DNA of 21,829 nucleotides from positions 1 through 21,829 of the IMG/VR virus record IMGVR_UViG_3300027865_000337; one strand, written 5' to 3'. Shown one piece after another: positions 7,987 through 14,497 of this stretch (its first letter is position 1; each line of letters starts with the position of its first letter). Origin of the DNA: a virus. The position numbers were made by a program, and so were the translations under genes. The notes under the pieces are model-generated. The model was not told where the DNA came from, did no database searches, and saw only the letters and a program-made list of their open reading frames with translations.

Positions 7987-8667
7987 TCATATTACATTCT
8001 CTGCTCCTATGTGTTCGTCGTACCATCTCAGTCCTTTCTTTAGCCTATAATCTATCACTTCGTCAGTCTTGTCTTTGCGCGGGTAAACTAGGCGTGATCG
8101 CTCAAAATAGTATTCTTTGCCTAGATATTTGTAGTGAAGTAGCTTGATCCTTGATTGTACTGGCTGCACTAGCATCCCATTCCATCTAGCTTCGGCTGTA
8201 TGTCTGCCGTTACCAAAAATTACATCTATTTGAGGATTAAACATTACCGGCTTATCGAATGACCTCATCCTCACTCCGGTTTTAATCTCATCATATATCT
8301 GTTCATCTGTTGTGGGTGGTTTCTCGGAGATCATCATGTAGGCTACCGGCTTGACTATTCCTGATAGTAAAGATAATTGACTTACTGGTTCGTATAGGAA
8401 CTCGTCCGCATCCACGCATATAACCCAGTCTGCCTTCCGGCTGTACTTCTTATAGGCCCACTCAAACGCTGCGCTATGATCCCCCTCTGTGAATGGTCTG
8501 TCAAATGGGTAGTCTAATATCCTAGCCTTACCCTTTGCTATGCTTAAAGTTTGGTCAGTACAGTGATGGTTTATTAAAGTTATCTTAGCGAACTTTGAAT
8601 AGTGACGTAAGAAGTACGGTATTATAAGCTCCTCGTTCCAAATTACGCTGTAAACGTGAATGTTCAT
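7987..8667 (-). CDS. GT2/GT92-like glycosyltransferase, 226 aa
   Basis: The N-terminus VYSVIWNEELIIPYFLRHY is the WNEE-x-PYFLRHY signature of the Glyco_tranf_2_4/GT92-like group. INHHCTDQTLSIA follows, then ADWVICVDADEFLY with D86-A-D88-E-F as the DxD-type metal site. GNGRHTAEARWNG and IKLLHYKYLG match the later substrate and base region. The length is normal for the core domain, with no membrane anchor. Its ATG overlaps the sulfotransferase stop (ATGA), so the two are probably translationally coupled. Donor and acceptor are unknown. Confidence 0.88.
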   Translation of the reverse strand: MNIHVYSVIWNEELIIPYFLRHYSKFAKITLINHHCTDQTLSIAKGKARILDYPFDRPFTEGDHSAAFEWAYKKYSRKADWVICVDADEFLYEPVSQLSLLSGIVKPVAYMMISEKPPTTDEQIYDEIKTGVRMRSFDKPVMFNPQIDVIFGNGRHTAEARWNGMLVQPVQSRIKLLHYKYLGKEYYFERSRLVYPRKDKTDEVIDYRLKKGLRWYDEHIGAENVI

Positions 8668-9269
8668 ATACTATAAAATTTATCTATCACCCACTTTTCG
8701 TTTTCAGTAATTCTCTCTGTTAACTCTTTACTTAATTCTACTTCATTGTAATTTGCTACATTGACTGCTGGCTGGTTTCTTATCATATCTTCATCAAACT
8801 TCTCTCCCGCTAGAGTTAATGCTGTTATTAAATCCTCCCTAAGATTCTCATGCCTTCCTATAAAATCAACATTATCAAAATACCGATACATCTGGGTAAG
8901 AAAACCCTTTGGGTATTTATTTAATGAGTTACTTACAAACTCCTCGAATGAATTACTCCAACAATCTGCCAGTGCGAATCTCTGATCTATTCCCCTAGTC
9001 CTTCCCATCACAGCTCTCCACAAAGAGGCATACCAAGCAATAGGATGTCTTACGAAGCAAAATGAGAATAAGTCATCTTTCAGCTTTGGTGCTGTGTGTC
9101 TATTGAATAACCCAAACAGATATTTGGTGTAATTCTCATTCTTCACCTTGGCTGGTCTTTCTGTGACATCTTTAGCGTTCTTGTTGTTGACACGAATCAT
9201 CTCACTAACCCACACACTTCCAGTCCTGGGTATATAGTAAAATACACTTTTGTCTGTTTTAAGGGGCAT
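8664..9269 (-). CDS. PAPS-dependent sulfotransferase-like protein, 201 aa
   Basis: YYIPRTGSVWVSEMI (residues 11-25) fits the 5'-phosphosulfate-binding loop that reads PKSGTTW in classical enzymes. CFVRHPIAWYASLWRA (71-86) fits the 3'-phosphate-binding Arg and Ser (R74, S82). RHTAPK at 58-63 and FIGRHENLREDLITAL further on are also usual for carbohydrate sulfotransferases of this size. It would transfer sulfate from PAPS to a hydroxyl, here perhaps on a sugar added by neighbouring GTs. It overlaps the upstream GT by 11 nt and the downstream GT by 4 nt, so it belongs to the same translation unit. A kinase-type P-loop was considered but the RHP...S motif argues for sulfotransferase. Confidence 0.8.
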   Translation of the reverse strand: MPLKTDKSVFYYIPRTGSVWVSEMIRVNNKNAKDVTERPAKVKNENYTKYLFGLFNRHTAPKLKDDLFSFCFVRHPIAWYASLWRAVMGRTRGIDQRFALADCWSNSFEEFVSNSLNKYPKGFLTQMYRYFDNVDFIGRHENLREDLITALTLAGEKFDEDMIRNQPAVNVANYNEVELSKELTERITENEKWVIDKFYSI

Positions 9270-9945
9270 AGAGTTTTAACACATCTTCCGCGCGCCCCCA
9301 AGTCGGAATATCGTAAGCTCTTATTTTAGAGTGAGCTTTCCTTGTTCCTAAATGCCCAAAACCCAACGCCTCTTTCGTGCTAAATACCACACTTGGATAA
9401 TCAGACTGACTCGCTTCCTTATCTACAGGGGTAAGCCCCATCCTTTCATTGTATCTACCTGGTTCTCCCCACAAGTGCTCCGGGATGTTTTCGGGGTTGG
9501 GGTATTTCTCGAATCTCTCCTTTAGTGTTTTTATTAAGTCTTTTCTAGTAACTATAAGGTGGGTCATAGTTTCCCTTGCGCGATATGAATACAATGGTGG
9601 CTTCACCCATGTGAAGAGGCTCCATTTAAGCAAATTGTAAGAAAACACACCTTCTCTTGGTCGATAGTCAAAATATCCCTCAGGATACAACACATCATCT
9701 TCCGCCGTGGCTACATACTTTGTCTTGGCTGCTTCTGCACCTATTAATACTTGATTATAAATATTGTAAATACTCCTGCCTATATCACCTACGCATATAT
9801 TGTTCCCTAGTTTTATAGGTTTATGCGAAACACTAATAATAGGGTTGTCCCCAGCAGCTTTCTTTAACTGCTTAATCACGTTCCCCATAAAGTAATCGGA
9901 GATATGGTTTGCTGTATAGAAAATTACGGTTAAGTCAGAGTTCAT
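9259..9945 (-). CDS. GT-A-like glycosyltransferase, stand-alone paralogue of the second domain of the 525-aa GT, 228 aa
   Basis: The N-terminus LTVIFYTANHISDYFMG is followed by PIISVSHKPIKLGNNI and YVATAEDDVLYPEGYFDYRP, where E82-D83-D84 is the likely metal site. The same order occurs in residues about 315-400 of the 525-aa protein (YYTDNQL, ITSVSLKPMEGFGHNI, FMCEHDCLYHPSHFDF), showing common origin. FSYNLLKWSLFTW and SYRARETMTHLIVTRKDL continue the fold. It overlaps its neighbours by 11 nt on both sides. This family is common in phage GT clusters; the specificity is unknown. Confidence 0.75.
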   Translation of the reverse strand: MNSDLTVIFYTANHISDYFMGNVIKQLKKAAGDNPIISVSHKPIKLGNNICVGDIGRSIYNIYNQVLIGAEAAKTKYVATAEDDVLYPEGYFDYRPREGVFSYNLLKWSLFTWVKPPLYSYRARETMTHLIVTRKDLIKTLKERFEKYPNPENIPEHLWGEPGRYNERMGLTPVDKEASQSDYPSVVFSTKEALGFGHLGTRKAHSKIRAYDIPTWGRAEDVLKLYAP

Positions 9946-10387
9946 ATTTGTTGCTCAGTATTGTCGTATTCGGTCTTTGTTTTACAGAGTCAGTTCGGTA
10001 TTTGAACGATGGCAGTTCTAATTTCTCACTATCGTGAACAACTATATAGTCAGCATAGTTCGCTAACCTACTAACCTCTATTGCTCTACGCTCCTCTGGC
10101 GCATGATCTACGAACGCCATCCCCCATGTTCTTTGCACTACGATACTATCCCAGTCGGTTACAAAATGTATTGCATGTAATCCTCGAGCAAAGTTCTTGT
10201 AATGTATATAGTATTTTAAGTCGTTCTCGTAAGATACTAGTTCCCTGTTCTGGTCTACAGCTAAACTATGCAACAATGCTGTGCTGAATGGCCCTGTACC
10301 TAGTTCTAATATCGGGCCTTGTGATATGGATAAGACCTGTACGAGTGTTGGTATATGACTTGCTCCTGCTGGTCTGTTGTCTCTCAT
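9935..10387 (-). CDS. SAM-dependent methyltransferase-like protein, 150 aa
   Basis: GPILELGTGPFSTALLH (25-41) is motif I (E/D-x-G-x-G). LVSYENDLKYY fits motif II, with an acidic residue at the strand end. FVDHAPEERRAIEVSRLA and YADYIVVHDSEK fit the post-core region. At 150 residues it is a minimal Rossmann core without a substrate lid. It is ATGA-coupled to the upstream DUF616-type GT and overlaps the next GT. A sugar or glycan O-methyltransferase is plausible from context, but the substrate cannot be read from the sequence. Confidence 0.65.
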   Translation of the reverse strand: MRDNRPAGASHIPTLVQVLSISQGPILELGTGPFSTALLHSLAVDQNRELVSYENDLKYYIHYKNFARGLHAIHFVTDWDSIVVQRTWGMAFVDHAPEERRAIEVSRLANYADYIVVHDSEKLELPSFKYRTDSVKQRPNTTILSNKYEL

Positions 10388-11016
10388 CGTCTTGGAGTTA
10401 AGTACGGAGTATTCATAAAGTCATCTTCTATCACGTTCACCTTACACCTAGACCAGAATAGACAGTAGGGTAAAGACAGTTGATCTATCGTATGGTAACG
10501 CGATATATGATACCACCAGTTAACCATCATATCTTTTACCTTATCCTCGTTGCGGTATATAAGTGCTGTCGTAGCATATAGTCTGTCATCATGATAACCC
10601 CTGACTGCCTCTATTTGCTCCTCTAAGAGTTCGTTTTCGTATCTAGGTGTTATATAGTCACATTTATCTTCTAAACGCTTCCTGAGGTATTCTGCTTCCT
10701 CGTAGATGGTCTTACGGTGAGGATGTCTGAATACCGCTATATCTGCATCTCCTAGTTTGTCCCTAAACCACTTCACTGAATCTTCGTGCCTTAATTGGCA
10801 AGATCCATCTACCCATAAGTAGATTTCGTGCTCCGGTACCATCTGCCATCCAAAGCATTTAACTATACGCGCCTGTAAGCGCGGGGTCATTGAACGATGT
10901 CTAGGTGGAAAGTTCTTATCAGTGAAAGAGTAATGGTCACACGGGACAGACTGCTTGACCGGCTTATACAACTTGTCGAAGTTGCCTAGACTAGCTGTTA
11001 TCGTACAAACAGCCAT
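10384..11016 (-). CDS. DUF616/TOD1-type glycosyltransferase, 210 aa
   Basis: ARIVKCFGWQMVPEHEIYLWVDGSCQL (from residue 49; WVDG at 68-71) fits the K...F..Y...IWIDG motif of PF04765. AVFRHPHRKTIYEEAEY (95-111) matches the HP-x-R...Y-x-EA motif. The late segment NWWYHISRYHTIDQLSLPY matches the family WW...S-x-RDQLSF. The family includes plant TOD1/MUCI70-type proteins and bacterial GTs. It overlaps the upstream methyltransferase gene by 19 nt and the next by 4 nt, so it sits inside a tightly packed operon. The sugar and acceptor are unknown. Confidence 0.85.
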   Translation of the reverse strand: MAVCTITASLGNFDKLYKPVKQSVPCDHYSFTDKNFPPRHRSMTPRLQARIVKCFGWQMVPEHEIYLWVDGSCQLRHEDSVKWFRDKLGDADIAVFRHPHRKTIYEEAEYLRKRLEDKCDYITPRYENELLEEQIEAVRGYHDDRLYATTALIYRNEDKVKDMMVNWWYHISRYHTIDQLSLPYCLFWSRCKVNVIEDDFMNTPYLTPRR

Positions 11017-11609
11017 GATCTGCTTGAATCTCTTACTAGACTTCTAGATTTTTTTGACTCTAATCCTAATACCATCAACTTAATATCGTTCCTCTTTACA
11101 TATTCCATAACCGCTCTCTTAACAGCCGGCAGCCTGTTGGTGAAGTCATGTCCAGCTACAATGCCGTCTTTTCTTACCTTTGGTGTCCATATCTCCATAT
11201 CCTCCAATACTGATTCGTGGCTGTGGTTGCCATCGATATACACAAAGTCTATCGAGTTATCCTTGAACCTCTTTACTGCATCAACGCTAAACTCCTTAAT
11301 CACCTTGAAGTTGGGATAGGCTTTTACAGTTTCTTCTATTTCTTTCAACATCCTGTCGTACGTCCCTTTCTTTTGATAGTCGTTATAGCCCTGATACTGT
11401 ACCCACGGGTCTATACCGTATAGTGTCATTCCTGGATTATTCCTCATAATACGTCTGGCGTACTTACCAAATGCCACTCCCACTTCCACCCCCACTCTGA
11501 AGTTAAGGGTATTTAACCATTTAGATAAGTCAGCGCGTCCTACATCGGGTATCTCAAGGTAGTCACTATGAACACCGTATTCCTCGTATAGTTTTTGTAA
11601 TGTGTTCAT
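10998..11609 (-). CDS. class I SAM methyltransferase (Methyltransf_24-like), 203 aa
   Basis: VGVEVGVAFGKYARRI (39-54) is motif I. LYGIDPWVQYQGY fits motif II with the Asp that binds the SAM ribose. SIDFVYIDGNHSHESVLEDM, with the Y-I-D-G-N-H signature, and GGHDF-like GIVAGHDF are typical of Methyltransf_24, which includes many sugar O-methyltransferases. It is clearly paralogous to the 179-aa protein on the other side of the HNH gene at 11648 (shared LYGIDP, WxPKVR, DGIV/GGIV). No Shine-Dalgarno site precedes its ATG; the HNH insertion now supplies its upstream sequence. Confidence 0.85.
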   Translation of the reverse strand: MNTLQKLYEEYGVHSDYLEIPDVGRADLSKWLNTLNFRVGVEVGVAFGKYARRIMRNNPGMTLYGIDPWVQYQGYNDYQKKGTYDRMLKEIEETVKAYPNFKVIKEFSVDAVKRFKDNSIDFVYIDGNHSHESVLEDMEIWTPKVRKDGIVAGHDFTNRLPAVKRAVMEYVKRNDIKLMVLGLESKKSRSLVRDSSRSWLFVR

Positions 11610-11613
11610 ATTA

Positions 11614-11647
11614 TTGTTTTATTGGTCATGTTTGTTACACTATTATT
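11614..11647 (+). promoter_or_regulatory. predicted extended -10 promoter giving a leaderless HNH mRNA
   Basis: TGT-TACACT (extended -10, hexamer at 11636-11641, 4/6 matches) lies exactly 6 nt before the ATG at 11648. A TTGTTT sits 16 bp upstream as a weak -35. It is the weakest of the four such promoters, but the -10 to ATG spacing is identical. Confidence 0.45.
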
Positions 11648-12100
11648 ATGCAATTAACTATTTACAAGAACGATGTCCCTTTCACTATTCTGTTTGATAA
11701 CGTAGATGCTAATAAAGTATCTCGCTATCGTTGGTATATTCATACGCTTGGCTATGTTTGTGCACGCGCTAATGGTAAATATCTTTATCTTCATAGACTA
11801 ATTGCTAATACACCAGATGGTATGGTTACTGACCACATCAACCACAACAAATTAGACAATCGTAAATCTAATCTTCGTGTCTGTACTACTAGAGAGAATG
11901 TCATAAATTGCAAGTTATCTAAGAATAATAAATCTGGTTTTCGTGGTGTGTCTTTCAGGAAAGACAGAAATAAATACAGGGCATATTTGATGGTTGATCG
12001 TAAACAGGTTTTTCTTGGTTATCATAGTCACTATAAAGATGCTGTTAAGGCTAGGCTAATAGGCGAAAAAAGGTACTTTGGTATCTATGCTCCCACTTAA
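11648..12100 (+). CDS. HNH endonuclease with AP2 DNA-binding domain, 150 aa
   Basis: The start at 11648 was chosen over an earlier ATG at 11600, which would overlap the divergent methyltransferase and precede the predicted promoter. The HNH_3-type core runs YLYLHRLIANTP, VTDHINHNKLDNRKSNLRV, and is followed by an AP2-type domain: SGFRGVSFRKDRNKYRAY and FLGYHSHYKDAVKAR. HNH plus AP2 is a well-known phage homing endonuclease architecture. It is antisense to the operon. Its TAA interlocks with the stop of the convergent 179-aa methyltransferase (12097-12100), so the insertion is tight on that side. Confidence 0.93.
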   Translation: MQLTIYKNDVPFTILFDNVDANKVSRYRWYIHTLGYVCARANGKYLYLHRLIANTPDGMVTDHINHNKLDNRKSNLRVCTTRENVINCKLSKNNKSGFRGVSFRKDRNKYRAYLMVDRKQVFLGYHSHYKDAVKARLIGEKRYFGIYAPT

Positions 12101-12636
12101 TCAGTCTTATAATACCACGCATCCGGCTGACGATCATCAACGTAGGCTTCCTCATCCCACTCTGTTGTCTGCAAATCTATCCCCATTTTCTCCACCCACT
12201 CATCTATAGCCCTTACCACTCCTCCACCGGCACAACGCTTGTAATAATCGTGCATTGACACTATCCCACCTTCCCTGACTTTTGGATGCCATGTTTCTAT
12301 ATCTTCTTTCACATCTTCGTAATCATGCTTTCCATCTATAAATACAAAGTCCAGCGATCCATCCTCTACTAGCTTTGCTGCCTCTACACTACGCGCTATT
12401 ACTAGCACATAGTCTTCATACTTGCTTAGTCGGTTCTTAGCGTCCTCTAGTTTTCGGTCTATCCTCTCTTGTGGATAGCCTGGGTACTCGGTGTATGGAT
12501 CAATCCCATACAGCTTTAATCCTGGTATATTCTCCATTAGCTTCTCTGAGTACACACCATCGCATACTCCTACCTCTACTCCCTTCTTGTATCCTAGTTT
12601 GGCAAAGTGCCCGGCTAGTTCTATTCTATTCTTCAT
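12097..12636 (-). CDS. class I SAM methyltransferase (Methyltransf_24-like), 179 aa
   Basis: KKGVEVGVCDGVYSEKL (17-33) is motif I and KLYGIDPYTEYPGY is motif II. SLDFVFIDGKHDYEDVKEDI carries the F-I-D-G-K-H signature, and GGIVSMHDYYK follows. It is the paralogue of the 203-aa protein next to it across the HNH gene, and the two have diverged strongly in sequence. It overlaps the upstream GT27-like gene by 11 nt. Glycan O-methylation is a reasonable reading from context; DNA or protein methylation is not supported by any target-recognition domain. Confidence 0.85.
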   Translation of the reverse strand: MKNRIELAGHFAKLGYKKGVEVGVCDGVYSEKLMENIPGLKLYGIDPYTEYPGYPQERIDRKLEDAKNRLSKYEDYVLVIARSVEAAKLVEDGSLDFVFIDGKHDYEDVKEDIETWHPKVREGGIVSMHDYYKRCAGGGVVRAIDEWVEKMGIDLQTTEWDEEAYVDDRQPDAWYYKTD

Positions 12637-13576
12637 ATTTTTTTGGTTCCTTAGAAAATCTAAAATCGTTTTTACTATCTTCTTCTATCCTATCCTGCCA
12701 ATTATCGGGCCACGTAGGGACAGGTGAGAATTTGTCTATTAACCACTTCCAGTCGTGTATTGCCTTCTCCCATCTATTATTAAGCCAGTAATCGATGCAG
12801 TATTGTCTGCCCTTCTCTTTGTCTACCATAAATTGATTGTACTGCGCATTGGAGAAACCATACTTCTTACCTGTCTTCCCCTTATGAAAGTGAGCATAGT
12901 GGGTGTTCTTATTCACCACCAATCGACCTCCGCTCAGCCAGGTCTTATTGCCTATCTCTTGGGCTTCGTTATTGAACGGTCCATAACCGATACTGTCCAT
13001 CTCCCCGATATTATCCCAATGTTTTCTAGACATTAAATAACACGAACCCTGCCAGGACATCGTGTCATCTATTGGTATCTTTTTGTTGTGGTGATATTTT
13101 TCTCTCCACTCCTGTCCATACAATCCCTTCCGCCAATCAAATCTATTTACGAACGGATAGGTTATAAACATATAATCTATTGGTAATCGCTTATCATTTT
13201 CTGTTTCAGTTGTCAGCTTCCACTTCTCGGCATCCAGTCTGTATCTCCTTGGGACTACAACCCAGTTATCCTCCATTTCTGAGATCATTCTGCGGTCATA
13301 CCCTTTGTGGAATAAACAGTGTTCGTCTGTTTTCATTATGTAATCCCCAGTAGATACTGCTACACCACGATTGATTGTCTCTCTCATACCATAGTTATCG
13401 TGGACTGTACCATGATGGACTATCTTCACTTGTTTGTTTTCCTCCAACATTTTTTCTGGCCAGTGCCCGTCTAGCACTACGATGACTTCCACTTCTCCTT
13501 CAGCTTTATTGATCACATCGTCTACGGTTTTCTGTAGATACTCATCGCACCTTGATGGTATTATTACACTAAGCAT
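12626..13576 (-). CDS. GT27-like (polypeptide GalNAc-transferase-like) glycosyltransferase, 316 aa
   Basis: The start was moved to the ATG at 13576 because two GGAGG sites (13580-13584 and 13588-13592) stand just before it; an upstream ATG at 13606 lies inside the previous gene. Numbering from this start: LSVIIPSRCDEYLQKTVDD at 2-20, IMKTDEHCLFHKGYDRRM with DxH at 84-86, WQGSCYLMSRKHW, then NEAQEIGNKTWLSGG and NTHYAHFHK near 203-232. The DxH motif and the later acidic/TWLSGG/H pattern are those of GT27 enzymes. It is paralogous to domain 1 of the 525-aa protein, including the C-terminal NNRWEKAI...WLIDKFSPVP segment. Related folds in phages also include GTs that decorate DNA bases, so the acceptor is not settled. 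Confidence 0.85.
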   Translation of the reverse strand: MLSVIIPSRCDEYLQKTVDDVINKAEGEVEVIVVLDGHWPEKMLEENKQVKIVHHGTVHDNYGMRETINRGVAVSTGDYIMKTDEHCLFHKGYDRRMISEMEDNWVVVPRRYRLDAEKWKLTTETENDKRLPIDYMFITYPFVNRFDWRKGLYGQEWREKYHHNKKIPIDDTMSWQGSCYLMSRKHWDNIGEMDSIGYGPFNNEAQEIGNKTWLSGGRLVVNKNTHYAHFHKGKTGKKYGFSNAQYNQFMVDKEKGRQYCIDYWLNNRWEKAIHDWKWLIDKFSPVPTWPDNWQDRIEEDSKNDFRFSKEPKKYEE

Positions 13577-13593
13577 ACTCCTCCTTTCCTCCG
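13577..13593 (-). promoter_or_regulatory. double Shine-Dalgarno site deciding the start of the GT27-like gene
   Basis: GGAGGAAAGGAGGAGT occupies the 17-nt gap after the adaptor stop, with GGAGG at 13588-13592 (spacing 11 nt) and 13580-13584 (spacing 3 nt). It is much the strongest ribosome-binding signal in the window, at the entry to the glycosylation island. Confidence 0.7.
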
Positions 13594-14319
13594 TTATACG
13601 CTCCAACCGTTGTCGTACAAATCAGATGAGTTTGGTAGCTGTGCTATGTACTCAGCTGAATTGTCTACTCTAGCTATAGCGTCTAGTTGCTTCTCTAAAT
13701 CGACCTCGTAGTTGTTTTCTACTGGTGACATTGGTAGAGGCTTAGGCTGCCTACTCTTGTATTCTATGCCTACCCGCCTCGCCAGTAGCTCGTGGAATTG
13801 TCGTGGGAATCCGAAGGTAGTGGTTGATGGGTCTACTTCTAGCCCCACAGTATTATCTGTCATGTTACCCAAATCCTCTGGATAGACATGCGCCCACATC
13901 CTTACACCGTCAGTTACATCTATAATTGTCCCTGACAGTATTAAGATAGCTCTACGTCTAATAGTGTAAGCAAATCCTCCCTGACTGTTTGTGAACTCTT
14001 TAACTATTTCACTCTCAGTTTCTGAGCCGTGAAAGTCCTTGATAAACTCCGCTGGGAATCTTGAAGTAGTCGTACTAAACCTAATCTCTACTTTGTGGAT
14101 TCGATTTAAGACATCATCACCGACGGCATACTCGCGCTGATCCGCTACTAGGTTGAATGTATAAGGGACTAAAAACATCCCATTATTGCGCTCTACTATT
14201 TTAGAGGCCATTTCATCTTTATACATGTTTACATCTGCTAACATGTCCGCATCAGTATATGTCGTAGTATTTGTTCGAGTTTTTCTTCTTATTGTGTCTG
14301 CCAATCCTTTTGCTTTCAT
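13594..14319 (-). CDS. head-tail adaptor/connector candidate, 241 aa
   Basis: The N-terminal part (LADTIRRKTRTNTTTYTDADMLADVNMYKDEM) is helical. Beta-rich segments follow: GMFLVPYTFNLVADQREYAVGDDVLNRIHKVEI and FAYTIRRRAILILSG. Helices resume around FPRQFHELLARRVGIEYKSRQ. That order (helix bundle, REY-type strand, helix near the end) is usual for phage adaptor proteins placed between the head and tail genes. It follows the head genes here, which fits. The start overlaps the stop of the 43-aa NUMOD3-like frame (ATGA). The assignment rests on pattern and position, not on a diagnostic motif. Confidence 0.6.
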   Translation of the reverse strand: MKAKGLADTIRRKTRTNTTTYTDADMLADVNMYKDEMASKIVERNNGMFLVPYTFNLVADQREYAVGDDVLNRIHKVEIRFSTTTSRFPAEFIKDFHGSETESEIVKEFTNSQGGFAYTIRRRAILILSGTIIDVTDGVRMWAHVYPEDLGNMTDNTVGLEVDPSTTTFGFPRQFHELLARRVGIEYKSRQPKPLPMSPVENNYEVDLEKQLDAIARVDNSAEYIAQLPNSSDLYDNGWSV

Positions 14320-14447
14320 AATGTATACTTTAATGCAACTTTTTGATGATATAATCCTTCGTATTTATTTTCCTTTCCTTTTATTTTTTTGTGTGCATCA
14401 GTGAGCTTCTTGCCTTTATTCCACGGTACATTTCCTTTATTAAACAT
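14316..14447 (-). CDS. 43-aa NUMOD3-like fragment of a homing endonuclease
   Basis: A short frame in an otherwise geneless 178-nt gap, beginning MFNKGNVPWNKGKKLTDA, followed by HKKIKGKENKYEG. This matches the NUMOD3 module (G..PWNKGKKLS..HK.KI) and the KGxxNxxxxG stretch that precedes the catalytic part in some HNH enzymes. No catalytic residues remain: the frame stops at TGA overlapping the adaptor start (ATGA). It may be a decayed endonuclease remnant or a real mini-gene. A perfect TATAAT lies 6 nt before the ATG, as in the three intact HNH genes. Unlike them it lies on the same strand as the operon. Confidence 0.6.
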   Translation of the reverse strand: MFNKGNVPWNKGKKLTDAHKKIKGKENKYEGLYHQKVALKYTL

Positions 14448-14459
14448 AATTCTATTATA
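14448..14459 (-). promoter_or_regulatory. predicted leaderless -10 element before the NUMOD3-like frame
   Basis: On the minus strand TATAAT (14459-14454) is followed by six bases and then the ATG at 14447. No good -35 is seen at 17 bp, where a GC-rich hairpin (14466-14489) lies instead. A transcript from here would also read through the adaptor gene and into the GT island. Confidence 0.45.
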
Positions 14460-14465
14460 CCATAT

Positions 14466-14489
14466 CCCGCCCAAATTTAATCGGGCGGG
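14466..14489 (-). other. GC-rich hairpin after the SPSAS head protein gene
   Basis: CCCGCCC, a 10-nt loop, and GGGCGGG form a perfect 7-bp stem beginning 8 nt after the stop of the 295-aa gene. No U-run follows on either strand, so it is not a standard intrinsic terminator. An attenuator or an mRNA-stabilising structure is possible. Confidence 0.6.
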
Positions 14490-14497
14490 TATGATAG

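Noticed and set aside
7478-8026. Minus-strand open frame of 182 codons opposite the HNH gene at 7505
   Set aside because: Antisense shadow of the HNH gene; Phe/Ser-rich with no domain pattern.
4704-13576. DNA hypermodification cluster as the main reading of the island
   Set aside because: Phage GTs related to GT27 can decorate DNA bases, but no base hydroxylase, thymidylate-synthase-like or kinase gene is present here. It is kept only as an alternative because the rest of the genome is not seen.
14466-14489. Intrinsic terminator
   Set aside because: The stem is strong but no U-run follows on either strand.
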